DNA of 13,598 bases from CAVXYC01 sp046154735 (lineage in GTDB: Bacteria > Chloroflexota > UBA6077 > JACCZL01). The position numbers and the translations under genes were made by a program. This document shows, piece after piece, positions 1 through 6,480 of the stretch. The notes beneath the pieces are model-generated. The model was not told the origin of the DNA. It saw only the letters and a list, made by a program, of their open reading frames with translations, and did not search any database. Within the stretch, counting starts at the first letter, position 1, and the number at the start of each line of letters is the position of its first letter. The stretch lies in assembly GCA_046154735.1 (NCBI GenBank), contig JBJXFJ010000217.1, positions 1-13,598 on the forward strand. Direction: 5' to 3'.

Positions 1-1029
1 GTCGAGACTCGCTCCCGCGAAAATCTGGCGCGCCGCATGCGGGCATCGTTTCTGGTCATGGGGCCACTGCTTGCTCGAGTCGGGCATGCCGCGTCCCCTC
101 ATCCGGGAGGCTGTGCGATTGGCGAGCGGCCGGTCAATGTGGATGTGCGGGGCTTTGAGGCCATGGGCGCCAAGCTGCGCCACGTCAATGGCTACTATGT
201 GGCTGAAGCAACGCGCCTTCTTGGTCGCAAGCTCTATCTCGATTATCCCAGCCATACTGGCACGGAGAATCTTCTGATGGCCGCCTGCCTGGCCGATGGG
301 AAGACGATCATCAAGCATGCGTCAATGGAGCCCGAGGTCTCAGATCTGGCGCAGTTCCTGGTTGCGATGGGTGCCAATATCTCTGGAATCGGGACTAGCG
401 TGCTTGAAGTTGAGGGAGTGGAGCGGCTGCATGGCGCAAACCATGTGGTGATGCCCGATCGTCTTGAAGCGGGAACCTTTCTTATTGCTGGCGTGATCTC
501 TGGTGGTGAAGTGACCGTGTCGCAGGTCATCCCTGAACATCTGGACGCGGTAACCTACAAGCTCCGTGAAGCACGTGCGCGCGTAGAAGAAATGGAATCC
601 AGTGTCACGGCGGCATCAACCGGCACCCTCGAAGGTGTGGAGATCCAGGCAATCTCATACCCGGGTTTCCCCACCGACCTCCAGTCCGCGTTTAGCACGC
701 TGCTCACGCAGGCTCGTGGCGTGAGTCTGGTGCATGAGCGTGTTTTCGAGAATCGCCTGGGTTATGGCGTTGAGCTAACGAAGATGGGCGCTCGGTTCGA
801 AGTGGCGGGCCAGACGGCACGGATCACCGGCCCCACCCCGCTTCAGGGTACGGACGTGTACGCGCTCGACATTCGTTCCGGAGCGGCGGTGGTACTTGCG
901 GCGTTGGCGGCTGAGGGTGTTACGACGATTCACGATCTTTATCACCTCGATCGCGGCTATGATGATCTGTTGGAAACGCTGACGTCCCTCGGTGCGGTGG
1001 TGGAGGCCGAATTCGGGCCTGTACCATAG
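1..1029 (+). CDS. murA: UDP-N-acetylglucosamine 1-carboxyvinyltransferase MurA, 5'-truncated by window edge
   Basis: MurA transfers enolpyruvate from PEP to UDP-GlcNAc in the cytoplasm, the first committed step of peptidoglycan synthesis. The reading frame is open from base 1, so the visible 342 residues are the C-terminal part; compared with a usual length near 420 residues, roughly 75-80 N-terminal residues lie upstream. The ATG at 37 is internal, because the preceding codons already read as MurA sequence. The PGGCAIG loop at bases 106-126 carries the PEP-binding Cys (codon 112-114). Further family motifs follow: PDRLEAGTFLIAG, PGFPTDLQSAF with the catalytic-region Asp, FENRLGYGVELTKMGA, DIRSGAA with the conserved Arg, and LDRGYDDL near the end. 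The stop is TAG at 1027-1029. mreB follows 206 bp downstream on the same strand. No frameshift or missing catalytic residue is seen. Which paralog (MurA1 or MurA2) cannot be told from this part. Confidence 0.95.
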   Translation, partial: VETRSRENLARRMRASFLVMGPLLARVGHAASPHPGGCAIGERPVNVDVRGFEAMGAKLRHVNGYYVAEATRLLGRKLYLDYPSHTGTENLLMAACLADGKTIIKHASMEPEVSDLAQFLVAMGANISGIGTSVLEVEGVERLHGANHVVMPDRLEAGTFLIAGVISGGEVTVSQVIPEHLDAVTYKLREARARVEEMESSVTAASTGTLEGVEIQAISYPGFPTDLQSAFSTLLTQARGVSLVHERVFENRLGYGVELTKMGARFEVAGQTARITGPTPLQGTDVYALDIRSGAAVVLAALAAEGVTTIHDLYHLDRGYDDLLETLTSLGAVVEAEFGPVP

Positions 1030-1142
1030 GGCAGACGCACCGTTCCGATGCACGCCGACTGACTCTCAGAATCTGTCACGATTTACGCCCGACATTTGAA
1101 GTGCGTTGCAGGGATCTGTCCTACCCGCTGCGTCTTCTTGAG

Positions 1143-1172
1143 TTGACCCGTGTCAGCCTGCGCACCTACACT
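1143..1172 (+). promoter_or_regulatory. Candidate sigma-70-type promoter for mreB
   Basis: TTGACC (1143-1148, 5/6 match to the -35 consensus) and TACACT (1167-1172, 4/6 match to -10) are separated by 18 bp. The predicted start near 1179 would give a leader of about 55 nt before mreB. This is the best pair seen by eye in the 206-bp gap after murA. Only sequence similarity supports it. Confidence 0.4.
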
Positions 1173-1235
1173 TCACGCGTATTGGCTCCACTGATCTCAT
1201 TCTCCTCCATGGCTACTCTGGGCCCGGCGCGCTAG

Positions 1236-2240
1236 ATGTTCGGCAAACACATCGGCATTGACCTGGGAACCGCGAACGTACTGGTGTACGTGCGCGGCCA
1301 GGGCATAGTGTTGAACGAGCCATCGGTTGTGGCCTACTCCACCATAGATAATCGCGTCCTGGCCGTTGGCACCGAAGCTCGCTCCATGCTGGGGCGCACG
1401 CCCGGACGGATCGCCGTGTCACGCCCAATGCGGGATGGGGTGATTGCCGACTACATGATCACGGAAGCCATGCTCCGCTACTTTATTCGGAAGGTATGCG
1501 GCCGTTTCAGCATCTTTCGACCGGTGGTCATGGTGTGTATTCCCGCTGGAGTGACCAACGTTGAGAGTCGCGCGGTGCTCGATGCCACCATTCAAGCTGG
1601 AGCCAAGGAAGCTCACCTGATTCCGGAGCCGTTGGCCGCGGCTATTGGCGCCAATGTCCCAATCCATAGCGCCAGTGGCAACATGATCGTGGACATCGGC
1701 GGCGGTACAACTGAGGCGGCGGTGATCTCACTCAATGACATTGTGGTGAGCAACTCCACGCGTGTGGCCGGCAATAAGATCGATGAGATGATCGCCACGT
1801 ACATTCGCAAGAAGTACAACCTCATCGTCGGGGAGCGAACGGCGGAGGACGTGAAGATGCAGATCGGCAGCGCTCTGGAGCTTGATCCGCCGCTGGAAAT
1901 GGAAGTACGCGGTCTCCACCAGATTGAAGGTCTCCCGCGGACGCGTATCATCAGTTCAGACGAGGTCACCGAGGCGATCAGCGATGCGCTGGTGTCCATT
2001 GTTACGAGCGTGAAAGCCGTCCTGGAGCAGACCCCTCCGGAGCTCGCCGCGGATGTCGTGGATCGCGGGATGATTCTCACCGGGGGCGGAGCTCTGCTCA
2101 GAAATGTCGAGAAGCTTCTCGTACGCGCCACCGGGGTGCCCGCTTATGTGGCTGACGATCCGCTTACGTGCGTGGCCATCGGATCAGGGCGGGCACTGGA
2201 GCACTTCAGTGTGTTCAAGGACAGCCTTACACCCGTATAG
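1236..2240 (+). CDS. mreB: Rod shape-determining protein MreB (MreB/Mbl family)
   Basis: MreB is a bacterial actin homologue that polymerises at the inner membrane and guides lateral cell-wall synthesis. The 334 residues match the family's normal length. The actin-fold ATP-binding motifs are visible: phosphate 1 (IGIDLGTANV, residues 6-15), phosphate 2 (VDIGGGTTEAAV, 152-163) and the adenosine motif (LTGGGALLRN, 281-290). The MreB stretch EPLAAAIGA lies at 131-139 and the GLPRTRIISSDEV segment at 232-244. The ATG at 1236 places the phosphate-1 motif at residue 6 as in relatives; no good Shine-Dalgarno precedes it. An in-frame eight-codon reading frame ends exactly at this start (TAGATG). No mreC or mreD lies downstream, since the next gene is convergent. 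Adjacency to murA resembles the murA-mbl neighbourhood known from Firmicutes, so an Mbl-like paralog role is possible. Confidence 0.95.
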   Translation: MFGKHIGIDLGTANVLVYVRGQGIVLNEPSVVAYSTIDNRVLAVGTEARSMLGRTPGRIAVSRPMRDGVIADYMITEAMLRYFIRKVCGRFSIFRPVVMVCIPAGVTNVESRAVLDATIQAGAKEAHLIPEPLAAAIGANVPIHSASGNMIVDIGGGTTEAAVISLNDIVVSNSTRVAGNKIDEMIATYIRKKYNLIVGERTAEDVKMQIGSALELDPPLEMEVRGLHQIEGLPRTRIISSDEVTEAISDALVSIVTSVKAVLEQTPPELAADVVDRGMILTGGGALLRNVEKLLVRATGVPAYVADDPLTCVAIGSGRALEHFSVFKDSLTPV

Positions 2241-2264
2241 ATAGAAGAATCATGAGGGGCGGAG

Positions 2265-2277
2265 TTGGCGCGGCCAA
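2265..2277. terminator. Small inverted repeat between convergent mreB and menG, possible weak terminator
   Basis: TTGGC (2265-2269) and GCCAA (2273-2277) form a perfect 5-bp stem with a 3-nt loop in the 42-bp gap between the two convergent stops. It could serve both strands, but the stem is short and no T-run follows, so it is a weak candidate. Confidence 0.2.
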
Positions 2278-2282
2278 ATGCC

Positions 2283-3053
2283 TCAGTCTGGTTTCGTTCC
2301 TACGAGCATTGTCACCGTTCCCATCCCGAGCATCCTGCGTCGCACAAAGACGAGACCCGCCGCGCGCATCTGTACGGCTAACTCATGCGGGTTCAGGAAC
2401 GCGTCCACGGATGCGGGCAGATATCGGTACGCCGTGGCGTCACCGGAGAGAAGTTGACCCATGAGCGGCACAAGCCTCTTAAAGTACACCCCGAACACGG
2501 CGCGCTGAAGTCGGTTGTCTAGGCGGGTGATCTCGAGACAAACCACGCGGCCTCCCGGGCGGGTGACTCGCGCCATCTCTTGAAAACCGCGAGAGGCGCT
2601 GGTGAGGTTGCGTACGGCGAACGCGGATGTCACGCAGTTAATGCTTGCATCTGCAAAGGGCAGGTTCAGAGCATCAGCAACGACGAATGTCACACGCCGT
2701 CCCACCGGATCATGTTTCATTGCCTGCTGTCCCTGACGAAGCATTGTCTCCGAGAAGTCGCTGGCGATTACTCTCCCCTCGGACACGCGCCTGGCGAGAC
2801 CCAGGGCCACTTTCCCTGTGCCAGAGCCGACGTCGAGAGCAGTCCCGTTCAACGGCACGGCAGCCGCGTTCACGGCCAGCCGACGCCACCAGGCATCCTG
2901 CCCGAGGGTCATGATCGTGTTCATCAGATCATAGCGCTGGGCGATACGCCCAAACATTTCACTTACGAAGCGACTACGATCGGCTGGGGAAGGCAAGATA
3001 CCAGCGACGTTTCCTGGCCTTGATTCGGAAGGTATTGTCTGGTTCTCCTTCAT
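2283..3053 (-). CDS. menG: Demethylmenaquinone methyltransferase (UbiE/MenG family)
   Basis: The product is a SAM-dependent C-methyltransferase that converts demethylmenaquinone to menaquinone, the last step of the pathway. The 256 residues fit the family. The N-terminal signature SEMFGRIAQRYDLMN (residues 31-45) and GQDAWWRR (51-58) are typical of UbiE/MenG. SAM-binding motif I is LDVGSGTG (73-80), followed by an acidic residue at 99 (ASDFSETML), VVADALNLPF (124-133) and RPGGRVVCLEIT (165-176). The start overlaps the upstream prenyltransferase stop in an ATGA arrangement (3050-3053), which implies co-transcription and translational coupling. The bases AAGGAG lie just inside this start rather than upstream, consistent with reliance on coupling. 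UbiE proteins can act on ubiquinone or menaquinone precursors; the menaquinone assignment is inferred from the likely lineage. Confidence 0.93.
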   Translation of the reverse strand: MKENQTIPSESRPGNVAGILPSPADRSRFVSEMFGRIAQRYDLMNTIMTLGQDAWWRRLAVNAAAVPLNGTALDVGSGTGKVALGLARRVSEGRVIASDFSETMLRQGQQAMKHDPVGRRVTFVVADALNLPFADASINCVTSAFAVRNLTSASRGFQEMARVTRPGGRVVCLEITRLDNRLQRAVFGVYFKRLVPLMGQLLSGDATAYRYLPASVDAFLNPHELAVQMRAAGLVFVRRRMLGMGTVTMLVGTKPD

Positions 3054-3892
3054 TGGATGAGGAGCGCGGCGAGTGTAAATCCAAAGACGATGACGCCGAT
3101 GTACCCGTTCACATTGAAAAACGCGACGTTTAATCGCGAGAGATCGTGGGGATGAACGAGACTGTGCTCATAGGCTAACAGGGCGAGAGCCGCCAGCCAG
3201 CCCGCCCAGTAGAGCGGGCCCAGGTGCAGCATGGTGCCCACGGCTCCAAGTGCCAGCATGGTGATGACATGGGCGATCCGCGCCGCCCAGAGACTTGTGC
3301 GGATCCCGAACCGCACGGGTACAGAATGTAGACCGTTGGCTCGATCAAAGTCTACGTCCTGACAGGCGTAGATAAGGTCAAATCCTCCCACCCAGGTCGT
3401 CACGGCCAAGAACAATAACCAGGCCGGTGGATCAATGGACCCTGTTACAGCCAGCCAGCCACCCAGTGGTGCGCCCCCGTCAGCAACTCCTAGGACCAGA
3501 TGACAGAGCCAGGTGAAGCGCTTGGTGTAGTGATAGACAGTGAGGATGACGATGGCCACAGGCAGCAGTTTCACCGCCAGGTCATTGAGCTGCCACGCGG
3601 CAAACGTCAGGATCACCGCCGAGGCCGCGGCTGCCAGCCAGACATTTGACGCGCTCAGCCGTCCGCTTGGGATCGGCCGAATTGCCGTGCGTGGGTTACG
3701 CGCATCCAACTCGCGATCGATCACTCGGTTGAGTGACATTGCCATCGTCCGCGCCGCTGCCATCGCCACGGTGATCCAGATGAACTGATGCCAGGTGGGC
3801 CATCCGCCCGCGGCGAGCACCATTCCGAGGTACGCAAACGGCAACGCGAAGATGGTGTGCTCAAACTTGACGTTCTCGAGGAGGAGCTTCAT
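3050..3892 (-). CDS. mqnP: UbiA-family polyprenyltransferase, probable MqnP (menaquinone, futalosine route)
   Basis: The product is an integral membrane prenyltransferase that attaches a polyprenyl chain to an aromatic acid. The 280 residues are rich in hydrophobic helices. Both Asp-rich Mg-diphosphate motifs of the UbiA superfamily are present: NRVIDRELD (residues 55-63) and the second motif around CQDVDFD (177-183). The N-terminal KFEHTIFALPFAYLGM segment is typical of the 4-hydroxybenzoate-prenyltransferase-like subfamily found in futalosine-pathway bacteria. Its neighbours, a UbiD-like decarboxylase and MenG, are the enzymes expected to act after it, so the likely substrate is 1,4-dihydroxy-6-naphthoate. 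The ATG at 3892 lies 16 bp after the VapC-like toxin stop and lacks a clear Shine-Dalgarno. The stop overlaps the menG start by 4 bp. A 4-hydroxybenzoate (ubiquinone) substrate is the alternative and cannot be excluded from sequence alone. Confidence 0.88.
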   Translation of the reverse strand: MKLLLENVKFEHTIFALPFAYLGMVLAAGGWPTWHQFIWITVAMAAARTMAMSLNRVIDRELDARNPRTAIRPIPSGRLSASNVWLAAAASAVILTFAAWQLNDLAVKLLPVAIVILTVYHYTKRFTWLCHLVLGVADGGAPLGGWLAVTGSIDPPAWLLFLAVTTWVGGFDLIYACQDVDFDRANGLHSVPVRFGIRTSLWAARIAHVITMLALGAVGTMLHLGPLYWAGWLAALALLAYEHSLVHPHDLSRLNVAFFNVNGYIGVIVFGFTLAALLIQ

Positions 3893-3908
3893 TCGGCCGA
3901 ACTAGGAT

Positions 3909-4346
3909 TCAAAGTGAAGACGAGTCTGTGGGGAACGGCGCGATTCGTAGTCCGCTTCGTGTGAACTGTGCGTCAAACGTGTAGACGGCGGTGACCCCAG
4001 CAGTGAGGCACGTCGCCGCAATCAGAGCATCCCCAACGCTCACTTTCGATGAACCCTTGCATCGCTCGAGCGCCGCGATTGCCTGGGCAGTATCGATCCC
4101 AATGCCGATAATGTTCTCTCGCCCCAGAATCAATTTCAGTCCGTCCAGCACGGAATCGCGCTCGTATCCATACCGCGGTGAGCGCAGGACGAAATTCGAC
4201 TCAAGTATCGCTACTGATGTGATTCCGAGCGGAATGTCTGAGTCAATAAGTCTCCGGGCCCGGGAAGCGAGGGAAGGTATGTCATTCGACAAATATCGAA
4301 CAATGACGCTTGTATCAATTGTTTGAATGGGAAAGTTTACCGGCAT
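3909..4346 (-). CDS. vapC: PIN-domain ribonuclease toxin, VapC-like
   Basis: The product is a 145-residue PIN-domain protein, the usual size of VapC-type toxins, which cleave RNA using Mg ions held by acidic residues. The expected acidic residues are present: Asp11 in IDTSVIVRYL, Glu49 in AILESNFVL, Asp106 in VSVGDALIAA and Asp125 in TFDAQF. The active site therefore looks intact. The gene start overlaps the end of the AbrB-type antitoxin gene by 10 bp, the common antitoxin-first, coupled arrangement; no Shine-Dalgarno is seen before the ATG at 4346. The stop lies only 16 bp ahead of the ubiA-family gene, so read-through into the menaquinone genes is likely. The RNA target cannot be predicted from the sequence. 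Confidence 0.88.
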   Translation of the reverse strand: MPVNFPIQTIDTSVIVRYLSNDIPSLASRARRLIDSDIPLGITSVAILESNFVLRSPRYGYERDSVLDGLKLILGRENIIGIGIDTAQAIAALERCKGSSKVSVGDALIAATCLTAGVTAVYTFDAQFTRSGLRIAPFPTDSSSL

Positions 4347-4591
4347 TCGATTGCGTCACTGGCGATCAGTGCAGCCGCTTCCTGTTCCAATTCATCCCAG
4401 GAAGGGATCGGTCCAGCCGGAGTGCCCAGGACGCCGAACGCAGAGCGATTGTGCTTCTGAGGTACAAATGAGATCTCAAGATGGTCGTCCACAACGACTT
4501 GTATGGCGACCATTCCGGCCTCGACGCCCAGCATCTTGCGCGCCTGCCGATCAATCGTAATTTGGCCGCGTTCACTCACGACTGACGTCAC
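4337..4591 (-). CDS. vapB: AbrB/SpoVT-fold antitoxin, VapB-like
   Basis: The product is an 84-residue antitoxin, with a DNA-binding swapped-hairpin AbrB domain at the N-terminus (VVSERGQITIDRQARKMLGV, residues 4-23) and an acidic, helical C-terminal tail (PSWDELEQEAAALIASDA, 63-80) of the sort that blocks a PIN toxin. I chose the GTG at 4591 because GGAGG lies 6 nt upstream and it places the AbrB motif at the usual distance from the N-terminus. Longer starts exist at ATG 4606 and TTG 4636; the TTG start lies inside the best -10 box. Antitoxin precedes toxin with a 10-bp overlap. Such pairs usually repress their own promoter together, and a 10-bp palindrome lies between the -10 box and the start. 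The AbrB-type antitoxin with PIN toxin is a known VapBC combination. Confidence 0.85.
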   Translation of the reverse strand: MTSVVSERGQITIDRQARKMLGVEAGMVAIQVVVDDHLEISFVPQKHNRSAFGVLGTPAGPIPSWDELEQEAAALIASDAIECR

Positions 4592-4597
4592 AGAGAA

Positions 4598-4602
4598 CCT
4601 CC
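4598..4602 (-). promoter_or_regulatory. Ribosome binding site that supports the GTG start of the antitoxin gene
   Basis: On the minus strand GGAGG is followed by TTCTCT and then GTG (4589-4591), an ideal spacing of 6 nt. The ATG at 4604-4606 lies just upstream of this GGAGG and has only a purine-rich GAAGAAA stretch before it, so the GTG is the better start. Confidence 0.55.
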
Positions 4603-4612
4603 GCATCGATGC
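4603..4612. promoter_or_regulatory. Perfect 10-bp palindrome, candidate VapB operator
   Basis: GCATCGATGC is a perfect palindrome placed between the candidate -10 box (4636-4641) and the antitoxin start (4591). AbrB-type antitoxins bind short inverted repeats at their own promoters, so this is a sensible operator position. Binding is inferred from position and symmetry only. Confidence 0.35.
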
Positions 4613-4635
4613 ATTTCTTCTGATATTCAGGCTCA

Positions 4636-4644
4636 ATGATAGCA
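4636..4644 (-). promoter_or_regulatory. Candidate extended -10 promoter for the toxin-antitoxin pair
   Basis: On the minus strand the sequence reads TGCTATCAT, an extended -10 element (TGN followed by a 5/6 match to TATAAT). No convincing -35 hexamer lies at the right distance, which extended -10 promoters can tolerate. Transcription would start near 4629, giving a leader of about 37 nt before the GTG start. An independent promoter fits the 293-bp gap that separates the antitoxin from the UbiD-family gene. Confidence 0.4.
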
Positions 4645-4778
4645 GTTCGCGGTTTTGAACCCGTGCATTCCGCCGCTCACTGCCGTTGCCGCCAGGAGTA
4701 GTTCATGGACAAGCCTTGGTGCTAACCCCGCGGAGTCGGGTTTCCAGCTCGACAGTTGCCGACGTGCACTCGCTGCAC

Positions 4779-4805
4779 TGGAGTCGGCCTTTCGGTCTGA
4801 CTCCA
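4779..4805 (-). terminator. Hairpin downstream of the UbiD-family gene, possible terminator without T-run
   Basis: The arms TGGAGTCGGCC (4779-4789) and GGTCTGACTCCA (4794-4805) pair with one bulged base and one G-T wobble around a 4-nt loop. The hairpin lies about 80 bp past the stop of the minus-strand UbiD-family gene. No T-tract follows it on that strand, so a classic intrinsic terminator is not established. A 5-bp stem (4764-4768 with 4774-4778) lies next to it. The 293-bp gap (4592-4884) holds this hairpin and the antitoxin promoter region; no gene was seen in it. Confidence 0.3.
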
Positions 4806-4884
4806 ATGGGTAATTCCCGAGCCACAGGCGCTCGGCTGGTCTGGTACGGCGGGCCGATGAACCTCGATGAATGGATCGTCGATT

Positions 4885-6315
4885 CTAGAGTCCGTATTCT
4901 CCCCACCGTCGATCCACCAACGCTCTGATATCGGGAGACATCGTGATGTCCGGCGGCCACTCGCGCGTGTAGCCGTCCGCGGAGGTCTTGCGGGTGGCGT
5001 CAATGCCCAGTTTGCCGCCGAAGAGCGGCTGTGGCGAAGCGTGATCAAGGACGTCGACCGGCCCATCCACGATCACCAGGTCGCGGCGTGCGTCCACATT
5101 GGCAGTGACACGCCAGGCCACCTCGGAGAGATTCTGAACGTCCACGTCGGCGTCAACGACAATGATGTTGCGGGCAAACATCATCTGACCCATGCCCCAG
5201 AGCGAGTACATCACCTTGTGGGCGTGACCGGGGAAGCGCTTTTTGATTGATACCAGCACGAGATTATGGAATACGCCCTCCGCCGGCATATTGACGTCAA
5301 CGATTTCCGGGGCGACGAGCTGCATGAGCGGGAGGAAGATCCGCTCCGTGGCTTTCCCCATGGCGTAGTCCTCCATGGGAGGTCGCCCGACGATGGTGGT
5401 GTGATAGATCGGATCGCGCCGATGGGTCATCATGGTCATGTGAAAGACCGGATACCGATCCGCCAGAGAGTAGTAACCAGTGTGATCGCCGAAGGGGCCT
5501 TCAACCCGCAGGTCATCCGGATCGACGTATCCCTCCAGGACGATCTCCGCGCTGGCCGGCACTTCGATATCAACGGTCCGGCATCTGACGGTTTCTACGG
5601 AAGCCCGACGCAGGAATCCGGCGAAAAGGAGCTCGTCGATGCTTGGCGGTAACGGTGCGGAGGCACTGTAGACCGTGGCCGGGTCCGCGCCGATGACGAC
5701 GGCCACCTCCATTCGCTTGCCGGCCTCGCGGTAGTGCTCTGCGCCGCCCTTGTGGAGCTGCCAGTGCATGGCGGCCTCACGATCGTTGTACACCTGCACC
5801 CGGTACATTCCCACGTTGCGCTTCCCGGTTCTCGGATCCTTGGTGAAGACAAGTCCCAGGGTGATGAAGGGCCCACCGTCATCGGGCCAGCAAGTGAGCA
5901 CCGGAAGCTGCTTGAGCGAAGGTTCAGGAACGATGACCTCCTGACATGCGCCCCTGGAGACGCTTTTCGGCCCAATAGTGGCTAGATCCTTCAGATCACC
6001 GAGCGCGCGCAGTTTACCGGCGAGATCGCCGGGCGGTGCCATCGTCACCAGCTTGCGGATGCGCTCCGCGTGTTCGTCCAGGTCTGTCACGCCGAGCGCC
6101 ATGGACATGCGCTTGCGCGAGCCGAGCGCGTTGATTAATACAGGCATAGACGAGCCCTCAACCTGCTCAAACAGCAGCGCCGGCCCATCTGATTTCATGA
6201 CCCGATCAGCAATCTCGGTAATCTCAAGGCGCGGGCTCACGGTGGCTGAGATACGCTTGAGCTCACCTGCCTGTTCGAGTTGCTTGATGAATGCGCGGAG
6301 ATCGCGCGGGGCCAT
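4885..6315 (-). CDS. mqnL: UbiD-family prenylated-FMN decarboxylase, probable MqnL (menaquinone, futalosine route)
   Basis: The product is a UbiD-family decarboxylase that uses prenylated FMN to remove a carboxylate from an aromatic quinone precursor. The 476 residues match the family. The N-terminus MAPRDLRAFIKQLEQAGELK is typical. The NVGMYRVQVYND segment (residues 167-178) and the HKGGAEHY segment (188-195) fit the cofactor-binding core, and EGPFGDHTGYY (272-282) supplies the conserved acidic pair (Glu272 and Asp277). I chose the ATG at 6315 because GGAG lies 6 nt upstream (6322-6325); a longer frame from GTG 6408 adds 31 residues without family character. Together with the prenyltransferase and MenG it would form the late menaquinone pathway. 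The flavin prenyltransferase (UbiX/MqnM) needed to make prenylated FMN is not in this window. A ubiquinone-type UbiD or another aromatic decarboxylase are alternatives. Confidence 0.88.
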   Translation of the reverse strand: MAPRDLRAFIKQLEQAGELKRISATVSPRLEITEIADRVMKSDGPALLFEQVEGSSMPVLINALGSRKRMSMALGVTDLDEHAERIRKLVTMAPPGDLAGKLRALGDLKDLATIGPKSVSRGACQEVIVPEPSLKQLPVLTCWPDDGGPFITLGLVFTKDPRTGKRNVGMYRVQVYNDREAAMHWQLHKGGAEHYREAGKRMEVAVVIGADPATVYSASAPLPPSIDELLFAGFLRRASVETVRCRTVDIEVPASAEIVLEGYVDPDDLRVEGPFGDHTGYYSLADRYPVFHMTMMTHRRDPIYHTTIVGRPPMEDYAMGKATERIFLPLMQLVAPEIVDVNMPAEGVFHNLVLVSIKKRFPGHAHKVMYSLWGMGQMMFARNIIVVDADVDVQNLSEVAWRVTANVDARRDLVIVDGPVDVLDHASPQPLFGGKLGIDATRKTSADGYTREWPPDITMSPDIRALVDRRWGEYGL

Positions 6316-6382
6316 GAACGTCTCCAAGTAATGAGATTCAGGGGATGCTAGCACGGACTTGTCATGTACTGCGTCTGAGCAT

Positions 6383-6400
6383 GGGTCTGTGGGCAGACCC
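6383..6400. other. Perfect hairpin in the divergent intergenic region
   Basis: GGGTCTG (6383-6389) and CAGACCC (6394-6400) form a perfect 7-bp stem with a 4-nt loop, 68 bp upstream of the UbiD-family start on the minus strand. It may be an operator or a 5'-leader hairpin. No function can be assigned. Confidence 0.4.
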
Positions 6401-6446
6401 GATGGCACGTTTGAGCACTGACTCGGCGCTTCACAGGGTCGTCACT

Positions 6447-6462
6447 TCCGGCGCTCGCCGGA
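6447..6462. other. Perfect hairpin just upstream of the coiled-coil protein gene
   Basis: TCCGGC (6447-6452) and GCCGGA (6457-6462) form a perfect 6-bp GC-rich stem with a GCTC loop. It ends 4 nt before the AGGAG ribosome binding site (6467-6471) of the gene at 6481. It could be an operator or leader structure; nothing more is visible. Confidence 0.35.
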
Positions 6463-6480
6463 TGCCAGGAGCTGTGATCG

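Noticed and set aside
1613..2131. Minus-strand open frame of 172 codons
   Set aside because: It lies wholly antisense to mreB and shows no family motif; its openness follows from the codon use of mreB.
4651..4662. GGTTTTGAACCC, resembling a tRNA T-arm on the minus strand
   Set aside because: The stem does not extend to five pairs, and no acceptor, anticodon or D-arm partner sequences lie at the right distances.
4732..4787. Direct repeat of GGAGTCGG (4732-4739 and 4780-4787)
   Set aside because: Only 8 bp long with two copies, and no further copies with regular spacing; no iteron or CRISPR structure.
6316..6408. Upstream extension of the UbiD-family frame to a GTG
   Set aside because: The 31 extra residues do not look like the family, and GGAG sits 6 nt before the ATG at 6315.
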